Source of the DNA: Glandiceps talaboti
Lineage: Eukaryota; Hemichordata; Enteropneusta; Spengelidae
Direction of reading: 5' to 3'
NCBI RefSeq assembly: GCF_964340395.1
Contig: NC_135553.1
Coordinates: 18,343,501-18,407,500 of the forward strand
Length of the DNA: 64,000 nt
Position 1 is the first letter of the stretch. Each line of letters begins with the position of its first letter. Of the stretch, positions 1 through 13,351 are shown piece by piece. The position numbers and the translations under genes are program-made. The notes beneath the pieces are model-generated. The model ran no database searches, was not told the origin of the DNA, and saw only the letters and a program-made list of their open reading frames with translations.

Positions 1-388
1 GAAACACCTAGCCTACATCATTTTAGCTGTAATGTCCCATGAGTGAAAGACCAAGCCTACATCATTTTTAGCTGTAATGTCCCATGAGTGAAACACCAAG
101 CCTACATCATTTTATCAGTAATGTTCCATGAGTGAAACACCAAGCCTACATCATTTTAGCTGTAATGTCCCATGAGTGAAACACCTAGCCTACATCATTT
201 TAGCAGTAATGTTCCATGAGTGAAACACCAAGCCTACATCATTTTAGCTGTAATGTCCCATGAGTGAAACACCAAGCCTACATCATTTTAGCTGTAATCT
301 CCCATGAGTGAAACACCAAGCCTACATCATTTTAGCTGTAATGTTCCATGAGTGAAACACCAAGCCTACATCATTTTAGCTGTAATAA
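1..388. repeat. 44-bp minisatellite, about 8-9 copies
   Basis: Unit GAAACACCAAGCCTACATC plus a tail ending CCCATGAGT, about 44 bp. It repeats from the window edge to 388 with few substitutions (TCCC/TTCC, AAGC/TAGC). A fragment of the same unit sits at 9832-9850. The array lies in the last visible intron of copy B. Confidence 0.95.
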
Positions 389-530
389 ATCACATCAAAG
401 TGACGGAAGGAAACATTAGATATGGTGAGCTCTACATTACTGTTCCATCTTTCAGTTGAAAACCATTTGTACTGGTTAATACAACCATAACAACAAAGTA
501 AAGTGTTATCTGTATGTACCACAATCATTT

Positions 531-665
531 TTATAGCATCCATACCAAGTATAAAAGTATACTGTTTCATTTGCTAATTGACCACATTAGAAAGGCCACA
601 TGCTAGGCATGTAAATAAATCAACTGAAACAGTATACTTTTACACTTGATATGAATGCTATAAAC
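531..665. repeat. Inverted repeat (about 41-bp arms)
   Basis: The arm at 531-572 is the reverse complement of 624-665 with a few mismatches. The TGAATGCTATAAAC segment recurs directly at about 709-722. It looks like a decayed MITE in the intron of copy B. Confidence 0.7.
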
Positions 666-784
666 TAGTGTTAGCACATGCTTTACTTCAGTGTTACTTG
701 TTGTAATATGAATGCTATAAACGAGTGTAGCACATAGAGAAAGTACTTTAGTCGTTGTACACAGAATCACATTCATTATCTTAC

Positions 785-1002
785 CAGTTTGATGGGTAAA
801 TGTGGATCATTCCGCAGTGCATTCCATACCGGTTCACAAAGCTTCATCAACTTTGCAAATCCAGCATTTTTCTTTATGTCAAAGATCAGAGAAGCATATC
901 CAGTAGTTGCTTGATGAAGACATTTGACCCGGTCAACCTCCATATCAGTTTCTCCAGCAGATATCATAGCCAGGTCTACAAACACTTTTAGCTGCTGTAC
1001 AT
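785..1002 (-). CDS. RNF213: RNF213-like copy B exon 18 (last in window)
   Basis: 218 bp. It carries LKVFVDLAMISAGE, EVDRVKC and GYASLIF, nearly residue-for-residue as in human RNF213, which is the strongest identity evidence in the window. It ends at a GTAAGA donor in phase 0. No homologous exon was found in 1-784, so the next one lies off the edge. Confidence 0.95.
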
Positions 1003-4000
1003 CTGAACATAACATAGCAACCAAACTTATTGAATAATTAACGAGGTCAAACTTCAATCACAACTGTCCTTACACTACATTCCAAATGAAAATTTCTACT
1101 CACACAGTCAAAACATTCTGAGGAAGCAAATCCCAGACTTTAGCTGACTTCTTGTCAGCATCTCAGTTCAGCGGTAAATGTTGAGATTCACTTCATTTTT
1201 TGACTCTGTGCGTAAAACTTTTTAGATGCAACTATGAACCAGGAGTCCCTGAAAATTCATTGTAACAGTTGTCACGTGTTCTTAGACTATTGATTTAGGT
1301 AGGTCGTCTGAACCAGCCAAGTATTTATCACATCTCTGAATAATTCAATGTTGAGGTTGCCCATTTGAATATGGTGGGTTATTCCATCATTCACTTCTGA
1401 CTTGTTATTTTCATGATAATTGGAATATAAGCACTTTACATCAAGATCTAACTATTGCTTCCATAATACACAGCATCATTAATATTAACTTAACAGTTCC
1501 TGAAATTCACTCAATTCTATAATTCATAAATGTACCACAATGTAAGAGAGACTGCGATAGAGCCACAAAAATTTGGAAAATTTCTAATACCTTTGATTTC
1601 ACTTCTCAACCAGTGTACCAAGGCTTTGCAGTTCACCAGCTCTGACAGACATTCCTTTTTTTCTCTTGTCATCAAGGCAAGTGCTTTTCCAGCTTTCACA
1701 ACTTCCAGGACTATTGAACGAAGAGGTTTGTTTTTGAAGTCAGTTCTCTACAGGAATAAACACATCACAATAAAGATACCATGATACTAGTCGAAGGCAT
1801 AAAATAAAATATTACTCTGGTAATTGGGCTTTCGGTTTACTTTAATAGATAGACACAAACTAAAACTATTGCCGTAACATGTTGATACAACAGTGATAAG
1901 CTATTGAATGGAGGTTGGTTTAATTATAGTCTCAGTAGGGAGGCCTTGTAGAGTTCAATATTGACAGAGTTCCATGAACTTGCAGTGCTGTTTTGGGACT
2001 TCCAAAATTTACACTATCTTGATCACAGGGTGATTAGAATTGCACAATAGAGGAACCGCTATCACCCACTTGTGTAATCTACCATATTGAAGAATAATAG
2101 ATTTAGTTTGCACCTACATTTAATAGTAAACTGAAGACTAGGAGTTGTAAGAGTACACTGATACACTAAGTCTAATTACAAATACACAATAATCACATTA
2201 TTTAATTCTCAAAACCTACCATTGTTGCAAGCATATCGATAGCCTTGAAGTTGCCAGTCAACTTGAAGAGTTCCTTGATGTCTGTGATGGTTTCCACTGC
2301 AGTTATCCTGTGTTGTAATTGACGATATTGTTCAATTTGTTGGACTCTTTCGTCAATCCAGCTTTGTTCTCCAGGTCGGTTTCTGCAGAGCTGTTTTAGT
2401 TCCTTTTCTAATTCTCGGTATTGGTCTGCAAACATACCAAAGACAGAGTCAATTTCACCCAGTGTCATACTTCCATTTTCTGTAGTTGTGAGTATTCTTG
2501 CCAGACCTTCGATGACTGGATCCCACACTCCCTTGGCAACATCTAGGATTTTCAAAGGAGACATATTTTCTTCAAGGACAGCCCTTCCACGTTCTTTCCA
2601 GTGCTTTTGGAATAATACACTATTGTGAATATTCTCGAGGGAACGCAGAATCATTTTGACTTCTCTCGGTAATTTGAAGAATGTAATCTGTGGTTGGATA
2701 TTTGCACTGCATGTACCAATGATGGTTGGCTTACATATCTCCTGCAGTCTACACACTTGTACATCAACTGACTTTCTTCTCTCCAAATATTTTGTGTCAA
2801 CTATGAAAAGAAAAAATAGCATCAATGATGATGTACGACATTACTTCACAGTTTATGTATTAATTCTTTAAAAATTCCATTCACTCACATGTCTACGCAT
2901 CCGTGTTGTTATCTTTGCAATATACACCATCACTTGGCTTGCTATGGGTGTGGTCTTGTTGCTACGCATACTTGCAGACACTTTTTTGAATGTTTATTCA
3001 CTTGCCTACCCAATAAAGTTGTCATCTTAGCAAAATGTAATTTGGCAGTTGGATGTTGCAAAGGGCACGGTGATGGTTGCCAGGGCCAGTTTTGTCAACA
3101 TACCTGAACAACATCTGCAGAATAACACTTCCAGTTTTGGAATTGAAGATTTTGATCAAAAAGACACATTTAGAGACCTATAATTTGTATATTACTGATG
3201 GGATCTTCATGTGATGAACATTTCTTCATCTACACATCCCTTGGAACACCCCTACTAAAGTTCAGACCAATCTGCACAATCTTTTGACCCAAAATGCACA
3301 TCTGTGATGTAAACATTTTCATTTTTATTCTCAGTCTGTCGGTCTGTCTGTCTGTCTGTCTGTCTGTCTCCCATATCCGGACCGTAAAGATTAATATAAC
3401 AAAACATACATAATTACGTCATCAATGGGGTCATTAATATTCTTGAAATATGTCAAATATGTGCATTTTTTAATTGTTGCATTTACGGTCATGTACATTA
3501 TGCCACTTTCAAATCTTTCTGTTTTTGTCCATTTAGACATCAATTTGTTTCTGAATGAAAATGGATAGTATTGAAAATGATCCACTTTCAGCAGCATTTT
3601 CAAATCATTGTATTTTCATGTGCATTTTTGTTGTCGCCATATAGATGGGTAGCTGTGCACACTGTATATCATTTCCATTTGAATACAGCCTCATATAGAC
3701 AGGGCCTCAGTTGTGCTAAAAACCACAAATTCAATATCTCAGATGCTTTAAGTTTGCCAAACATATCATTAAGTTTTCTGTGCCATGAAATACACTTCTT
3801 ACCTGATTCAGGCCCTAACAATTCACACATATTAAGAAAACATGCCAGTAAGCGTCTCTCTCCATTGAAAGCATCAAGTTCATTTTTTCTACATTGTAGT
3901 ATCTTGTCTAAGAGCTGAGAATTATCCGTCACTTTCTTGAGCTGTTCATCTTCTCTTCGTATAAACGTGGCACATTCTACCATATTTTTGGTGATTCTAC

Positions 4001-7000
4001 ATATGTCCATGAATTGTTTCTTGTTGTCCAATACCATTTGTAGATGTCTTACAAGTATGCTGCCATCAAGTAGACTCTTTAACACAGGATTAATAGTGGA
4101 CAGGGCTGTCCCTAGAAGCTCCTGTCCCGTGTCATCCAATATAGTAGAGTTACCATGTTCCTCATCTAGTAACAAAAAGATTGAATCACATTGAAATTTT
4201 AATGGCAACTGCCATTCCTATTAGCTCATACCATACAAACTATAAATCTTTTAATCACCTTTCATTTCACTCGTACTAAATATAGCATCTTTTATTGCAT
4301 AGACCAATAGTGTTTTCATACTTGACATTTTCACAAATCCTAGCACAGGTGGCCGGATCAGGAGTTTTCATACATATATTTATCATTTTCACAAATCACA
4401 GGCATAACCCGGCCAAGTGTTTTCATACCTGTCATTTTCACAAATCCTAGCATAGGTTTATAGCCAAATTGGCTTCAGCATACCTGTCATTTAAACGAAC
4501 AAATCCTAGCATGTACAGCCCGGCCAAGTGTTTTCGCACTTGTCACTTTTCACAAAGTCTAGCATAGATATAGGAGTTTTCATACCTGTCATTTTCACAA
4601 ATCCAAGCATAGGTGGCCAGGTCAAGACATGGTGCAAAATTACATCTGGTTGTGAAGACTCTGATTTTGGCCAACACTGTTTCAGCATATGTGACAATAA
4701 TTCACCATATCTGACAGCCTCTCTGGAATGTCTCTGGTTGCCATGAGCATCTTTGATTGTACTAAACATGCGCATATCATCCATCTGCCAAAGAAAAACA
4801 CAAGCGACTTATCGGTTAGAATAGCTCCGCTGTTGTTTTTAATTTTATTTTTTATTTTGGTGACATGTAGAAGTGGTTCAGTTCTTCAGCTCTTCACTAT
4901 GCAGTTTTTGTTTGTTTTGTTTTTTAAATTTTTGTGCTGGGAATTCCTCCCAGCGATTTTCTGTTATGCAGACAAATACACACAAACGAACACAAATGCT
5001 ACAGAGATCCATTCAGGTTTGGGACTACGTGACAGGGCTATGTAGCACGCTCTATATCACGTTGCTGTGGAACTGTCAAGGCTTTCCCAGTCAGTCCACA
5101 GGCTATCCCAGAGTCACCCAGGCCCGGCAAACATAGCACCTGCGGGCTCCGTGTGAGTAATTGTCCACGACTTTTCGAGTCATTACTCCAGGAGTCCCCC
5201 CAAATTCGCACTCGTCTTGTGAGTGAGACACGGCTGAGTGATATAGCCTACCCATCGAGTCTGTAGAACACTCACCCTGAGTTTGGGTCGGTCACAGAAA
5301 ATCCCCTGTTTCCAGTGGGATTCGAACCCGTGACCTCCCGACTGCTAATCCTGTGCGCTAACCACTACGCTACAGGGAGCCGGTTTTATGCAGTAAGTTT
5401 TTGTTTTAGCGATGTAATAAAGTGGTTAGTGGTTTCATATGATGTCTCACTATAAAACACATTTTACACAGAAAGTTTGTAATGTATTGTACTTTTATAC
5501 CATAGTCACCATTTTATTAAAAAAATCTACTGTTACGAAAAATTACATAAAATCTCAGAAAAATAATGACTGGGAAATGCACACAAGAAAAAGAAATAAA
5601 GAGGATTTTGAGGTTGGCTATAAATAATTCCAGTGTCTTACAGCTTTAACCTTGGAAAATTTTAATGATGAATGAAATAAACTAGGGATCTAAAATAATT
5701 TTGAGGCAATTCGAATTTCAATTTTCTAACAAATTTACCAAGTCAACAACATTCAACTTGTACTAGATGTAGTAGACATAACATCGTCTGATATTTTAAT
5801 TTACGAAGTTTGTTGTGACCGGCACCTGTCAGCAGACTCTGCCAATTTTTTTTCATCACTCCATTGTATTTAAACCTTGTACTTGACATTTCGCAATATT
5901 TATAATTCTCAACAAAATACCTCAACATGCCTCACCTCGCTCATACTCAAAGCAGTCCTGGTATGATCACTGACTAGTCGTGCTTGCATACAGAGTAATC
6001 CGGGACTCGATTCTGACAATTGTCCCTACTATTTGTTTAGAGTCAAGTCAGCAATATAGACTCGTGCACCGCCTGTCATATGTAAGCAGGGAAAACCACT
6101 GGCATGACCAGAGAGAACCTTTTCGGATTTACATGTAAAACGGGGAAAGATACAAAAAACATAATGCAAAGTCTGAAGCCAAATTAAAGTTGTAATTATT
6201 TTAATTATTTTTACTTGCCAAATATTTGCATTTTGGAAATGGCAAGACATGTTCATGTCGTTTAACTTTACATGTAAACTGTCGGCCAATAAACAAAGTT
6301 TGGTCGATTCACAGTCGGCAGTGAGACTGCTCTTGCATAACTTCAACCGCATGCCTAGGCATGCCTTCCTTACGCGAGTTGTCTTCATTCTGGTTCACTG
6401 TCACTCCAAATTGCACGACAATATAGAATTAATCACGTGACATGTTATCTGAAAACATCGAACTTTTATAGTGGGTCTGAAGTGTGATTTTAGTGAGTAC
6501 CAAGAACTCCCGTGTTGTTGCTGTGGAAAATCTCCCAGTCAAATGAGGTCAGCTTCAGCTTCCGGGTCAAATCAGTCGTTTTCTACCGAAAATTTTTGAA
6601 CGAAGCATTACACAACGATCCTACTAAATTTACTAGTTATTTAAAACACATAAAAATCCACCTTTTTGTGAAATTTGTAAAACTTTCTGGTATGTATTAT
6701 ATTAAGGAAACTATGATATTAAAAACCGGGTCAAAATTTCAGGGCCTCAAGTATGCGTCCCGAATTCGTCGGAAAATCGGTATTCCTAAACGTAATTCCA
6801 AAATTTGTTTTGCTGGTACGAAAGAAGAGATGTCAGTTGAGGTTTAGGCGTTTACAGTCTCTAAAATGGTGGACTCTAGTGAAAGTTAGGGCGAGTTGAA
6901 AATACCCAAAAATAAGGCCCGTGAGCAGCCATTCAAAATGTAATGGTCGCAATCTGAAGGATAGATGTATGCAAATGAGGACATTGTGGACTGGCTGATT

Positions 7001-10000
7001 ATGTAGAAGGGGTGCAGAATTTGGATTTGAAGTTTACAATCCTGTTTCGAACAAACGCTTGGGCGCACAATGCGTAGAATTATGACTATAGCACATATTA
7101 CATTGCTTGTTTGACGTCAGTAGTGTCTTTTGAAAAGTGGCAGTTTACTTAAAGTCTCGTGGACTGATTTCCAATATGGCGTCGGTCATAATGCTCATTA
7201 ACATATTTTTTTTTTTTCAAATTACAAAAAAAAAAATCATCAAAAATATAAAAGAAGACTTGCTGACTTGAAGTTAACAAATCTGAGTAAGCTACCCTCT
7301 GTGCATCAACACACCAGATATCAAAGCAATCTGACAAGTAGTATTTGAGGAGATGATGAAAATATCATTTTTGAAAAAAAAAATCATAAAAAATTGAAAA
7401 TGGCAAAGATCAACTTGGGATGAACAAATCTGAATAGCCTCCCCCCAGGGAACATGCACACCAAATATCGAAGTATTCTGGCCGTTACTTTCAGAGAAGA
7501 TGATGAAAATGAAAAAAGTTGACGGACACCTATGATTCACCTATACCTCTATACTCTATACCCACCTATACCTAAAGCTGCGCTTTCAGCTTTCGCTGAC
7601 AGCGGAGCTAAAAAGAGATGTCTGTGAAATAACTGACTATCCTAAATATATTTAAGTGAATATAGACTCAATATACATACCTTTTGTCAATTAGGGTAAC
7701 ATACATTTAAGGTATACACTAACATATGAAGCAGATCGAGTTTATACAAAATTTTCGAAATACATGTTTACCTTACCTGAGACATATTTTCAACAGCTTT
7801 GAAGGCAGCATCACTACTCACATTCTGGACATGAGGATGACACTTTGATAAGGCATCAAGACAGAACAGTTCCACTCTTTGTGTTTCAGATAGCTTTGAA
7901 GAAAATAATTGATAATGAAATAAGACAATTGTCTACCCTTTAATTGGATATTGTTTATGACAAAACACATCTTAAGGACCCTTGATTCACCTGTCCATGT
8001 GTTACTATTTTTGCATCGGCTAGGAAAAACATCTAATAATTATTTTATCAACATAGCCTATACTGTGAAGTCCTGAACCTCTAATACTACGAGTCTCCTT
8101 TATTTTATTGGGGTTAAGACTATGTGTACAATATACATATTGTGCCCAGTGGTCTTCAGTCTTGCAATGGTGGGTACTGGAAAATCTATTAAAAATCATG
8201 TTACTTTTCAGCTACAATCTTACATTTCATTTGAGTTGCAAAACTAGCTAGTGTGCAAAAATAAATACAAAATGTATGTATGTATGTATGTATGTATGTA
8301 TGTATGTATGTATGTATGTATGTATGTATGTATGTGTGTACGTACGTACATACGTACGTACGTACGTACGTACGTACGTACGTATGTATGTATGTATGTA
8401 TGTATGTATGTATGTACAAAATGTATGTATGTATGTATGTATGTATGTACATGTATGTATGTATGTATGTGTGTATGTATGTATGTGTGTATGTATGTAT
8501 GTATGTATGTATGTATATGTGTATATGTGTGTGTGTGTGTGTGTATGTGTGTGTGTGTGTGTGTGTGCGTGCGCGCGCCGTATGTGTATGTATGTACAAA
8601 GTTAGTCTCATACTTAATATATGGGGCCCTTTATCAATGTACAAACAACACTATATCCAAATGAATCATGCAACATTTATAACATATCAAAACTTACGAA
8701 TGATATTTCATCAACGACTGCCAAACATATCAAAAACTTACCACTGATATCTTTGACGACAGTTTCTCTGATAAGTGATCAGACCACTTTTGTGCTGCAC
8801 CATCCTCATCAAAGGAAACACTAAATAGTGAATGCCATACCTGTATTTGATAGAGATCATAATCACACATTTACAATAGTGTCTGATGGATGAATGGTTC
8901 TGATATGAAATTGAATGTATGACTGATTCAACATTGCCGTGGTTGCTTTGATAACTCATTTCTAGAAATGACATTTGATTGCATTATTACTTGAGTTTAA
9001 AAATGACTTTTTTTTTCTGGGGAAAGAGTTGATTTGGAAATTTAATTCCAATGAAGGATCTTGCCATCTAACCCTAGTCAGAGATAGTAGTAGTCTGTGA
9101 AATACGACATTCACGCCACGCTATCAGCCAGCACTCACAGATGAATAACACGGTGTATCTTAGTCTGATATTAAACTTTTATACTTATTTATAGAAGCAT
9201 ACTATAGTATAAAAATTGTATCCCATGGATCTGGCAGCTGGCAATAACTTCTCTTAAAGAATTGAACCTTAAGGTTCATTGGGGTTGATATCTTTATACC
9301 CTCTCAGAGCTGTTCCCTTTAATTTAAAGGACGAGAATTTTTGTTTGTTTATGTTTGATGCATTTTGGGCAACACATGGGTAATATACCAACAATGTGTA
9401 GTATGTAATATAAAGAATTATTTGTCCTTCAACAGTTGCTCAGGGGAGATATATAGTTCAAATGATGTGTCCTTGGTGTTTCACTCATGTGACATGACAT
9501 TTTTTACACACTCTCAGAGACAACTTCTATTGCAAAAGAAACAATTACATACTAGGTGCCTCACACAGTAGATTTGTAGAAGTAGACTACTTGCCATGTT
9601 GATTATCAGTTGGAAAGTAAACAATTGAAGACATTGAAATCTTTAAGTCCATATGTATTTTTACAACAGAAGCCTGTTTTTACTGCACTGTTGTAAAGAA
9701 AGTTGGTGTTAAATTTATCACTTTTTAATGTGATTGGGTAAAGGATCCTGCTGTGTGTGTTGTGTCTATGTTATTGTTAGGGATGGAGTTGAAATGTGTC
9801 TAGCTCTGTGTCGAAACACCATGTGCACTGGGTGAAACACCAAGCCAACATCTCTTTGAAACTTACAATGCATAATTTATAAGCCATACAGATACTTACA
9901 TCTAATTCTTGGTGATAGTTGAGAATACCATTAACATCAACGATGTAATGTGGTAAACGATAGTTCAACCATTCAGTGATGGCTTCAGCTACAGATATGA

Positions 10001-13000
10001 CCTCCTTCATTGCATCATCTATAGCTCGTTTTGCCCCATCTTTCTGTGCTCTTGTTTTACCTCCTGGTATCAATTTTATCACATTATTAAAACAGCCAGC
10101 AACTACTTCAGCTGCTAGATGGACTACATCAAAATCTTCTCGTGATATCAGTTTCTTGCACATGGAATGAGCAAACTGTCTGGCATGTAACAGGGATAAG
10201 TTGGCATCATTTTCTTCCACATGGTAACTACAGGAGACAGAAGATTCATGGTTATAAAATACTAACAAATTTTGTCCATAATAAATATATTCATCTACTA
10301 TTCCCCAAAATTATAACTATGTATCCTTTCAATAATATGATTTTCAAACAGACATTTTAAATATTTAATTTTTTACTTGACATTTACACACAAACCAATC
10401 AAATCTGAAAGTAACAGCCATTGTATGAAACACAAACTGAATTGTGTTTTTGTATGTTTATCTTATACGAACAATGCTACCTTTCTCTGACGTATATAAG
10501 GCTGTATCGTCTTTGACATTTTTAAACTTTTTTTTTGTGTATTTCCAGGTTTACTCTGGCATAGGTAAAGGAAATGTTGAAATGACACACACTACCTATC
10601 ATTATTTACAGGTACAAAAAAACATTTCATGATATCTATCATATACCCAGTATCTCTTCCATAAAGTAAGTGGAAAAAGCGTGCACTGAACCTGTGCAAT
10701 AATTTTTCATATCACGTCCTGGCCAGTGTGTGAACTTAAGGGAAAATGATTACTGGTCATAAGGACCGACATGTAGCAAATGCTGCTGGTCCTTAAGGAA
10801 AACTGCTGGTCCATACTCAACGCAGTTCACGTTCACTACCTGTATCTACACCCCCCCCCCCCCCCCCATTTACAGATTAAATGATTTTGAACTTTAATAT
10901 GATACAACATATCTTTAGATATAAAAGTAAAAGAGAGTACAACGAATTGTTTACTATCCACTATTTTTTCATAAAATTTCCACTAACAGAGTCAAAAAAT
11001 AACTTGGAAGTAAATTTTGGATTCACAAGCAAGTACTTTTTGACTCTATGAGTAGAAGTTTTCATCTGTAACTATGAACCCAGAGACTATGAATATTCAT
11101 TCTCGCATAATCTGTTCCTATAGACTATAGGTTTTGTCGCATAACTATCCCTCTTGAAAACTGTGCATTTGCTTTATTTCAATTTCCATCCACACAGTGA
11201 CACGGAGCGGTTTCGTCTTCCTTCAGTCTTTACAAATATGTACAGAAGCCACCCCCCCTCTCCATAAAGCCCTACCCGTATACCCTACAGTGGTGTATTG
11301 AGTATCGTCACTGGTTGTTTGTGTAAGAAATCTGACCATGATGAAGAGAACTATCATGGCTAAACATGTCTTACAGTGCGAGTTGTTTTTGACGTGGGAA
11401 CGTGATATGGTAACTGTACTGTAATGTGTAATCCACTATGTACCCGTGTTTGGCATGATGCAGTAATTTTCCAGATACAACAATGGCAACAAAAATGCAA
11501 CATTTCTAAGTTTATAGTACGTTGATTACAACATGACAGGACATACATCATCATATGCATCAAATTGAAAGCAATCAGACTACGCATTTTTTTTTACTGT
11601 TTTTACAAAAGCAAAACTATCGTACTGAAGATGTTTTACGAAGTGTACCTGCCTTCTTTATTAGTTACAACGCCATTTTCAGAGTAGTTTATATGTTTTC
11701 CGTCAGTTTGTTTTGATCATGGCCACACACATGGGGGAACTCCGGTAAATTGATCGGGAAACCCGCTAACATTTACCGGCTTTAATACCAGCCTTTAAAA
11801 AAAAAAACAGTGTCTCTTTCGTCTTCTTCTTCGGAAGCTCATTGCCGCCTTCTAAATATCGCCACATACTTTATAAATACAACGTGGAACTGTCTCAAAC
11901 ACGTTAAAAGTTTCATACACTTCGAACAGTAAACTTTACAACAATGATTACGATATCATGGCGGAAAAAGACACATGCACCGAATGCGTACAATGAGTCT
12001 GAATGTGTAAGACAAGACAAAAATAATTAGAGAAATTCAGCCAATCATGTGTTTGCTAACATAATTTCATAAAGTAAATGCTGTATGCTACGTCATATGT
12101 AGACATGATATCAACATTGACAACAACACGGAGCGAGCTAGCTCTGTGTCACTTGACTTGAACGAGATGTCGAGAGTAAAATAGGTAACACAAGATCAGA
12201 TTCATGTAGGTGAAATTGGATATATCTTTGAATAAATGTTATTATTTACTCCAAATTTCAGTCGGTCATAAGGACCGATAAGTTGTTGTAATTCTGAAAA
12301 ACTGTCGGTCCGAACGGAAATCTGTTGGTCTCGGGCCAAAGGACCGGCGTTAATTTCGCACGCTGGTCCTGGCATACTTTGCCGAAATATGGTAAGTGGT
12401 GCACTTGTTGATATCCATTCGCTCGGTTCTCTTTTTTTTTCTCAATGTCTTTACATTTTTGAGCTTAAAATTATGTTCATTATCACTTTACGTGGATATG
12501 TGATTTAAATGATGTTTGCATGATAAAATCTCTATGGCCCGGATGTGGGTTTCGTGGACCTCATGCGGTAGTTCGGTTTACAGGCCATCCTAAAGTTGCA
12601 ATCAGGCCCTTCTGCTGTACAACCTCAGTCAGCAAAACCCATATCAGGCTGTAAAAATTATATAGTACATCAAGGACAAATGATCTTTTCTTACCTCTGT
12701 GTTGCTCTACTACTCTGCTTTTTTCCCTCATTTAGCTGTCCAACAATGCTCCTCATAACATTTAAAATGCTCTGTAGGAGTGAAAATAAAACACTATGGG
12801 TTAAAATAAAATAATTAATTCAGTTTCTGGGATCTCATATTACCTAAGTCTTGACCTTAGATCCAAATGAAAATACATCAACAATGTACTTAATATGGTA
12901 ATTTACTTCAATGCCTGATGTTTGCATGGATTGAATAGTTTCAATTTTGAAGGCATCTTCAGACTATTTTAAATCTCTTACCTTTTTATCCGATGGGCTG

Positions 13001-13285
13001 GAAATGTAAGTTTTATTTTTGATATAACTCTCCAATGACAATATCAAAACAGGCAGAGGAATGTGTCCACTTTGTGCAACAGTAGAGAGATCATCCATGT
13101 TTAACAGAAATGCATATGTCCTTGGTAGAAGAAAATCGACTTGAAATAGTGGAGCAAGCTGATCCAACAAAGATGGTGGAAGGTAGCGCCTATGGTATAA
13201 AATCAAAGTATAACAAGACTCAATCTGCCAATGATGTCCTTTATACATACAAACATGCACAAATACATCACGCATGCATGCACAT

Positions 13286-13351
<66 letters not shown>

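Noticed and set aside
1-388. CRISPR-like direct repeats
   Set aside because: Contiguous 44-bp units with no distinct spacers, in a eukaryotic intron.
5310-5382. tRNA gene on the minus strand
   Set aside because: Boxes are tRNA-like, but stems do not close and the sequence continues into a repeat body.
6029-6847. 119- and 111-codon frames in the intron upstream of copy B exon 14
   Set aside because: No motifs, no splice context, and they lie on both strands in AT-rich intronic DNA.
8201-8747. Long open frames on both strands in the 8.3-8.6 kb region
   Set aside because: They are translations of ATGT/ACGT microsatellites in all frames and have no non-repetitive coding part.
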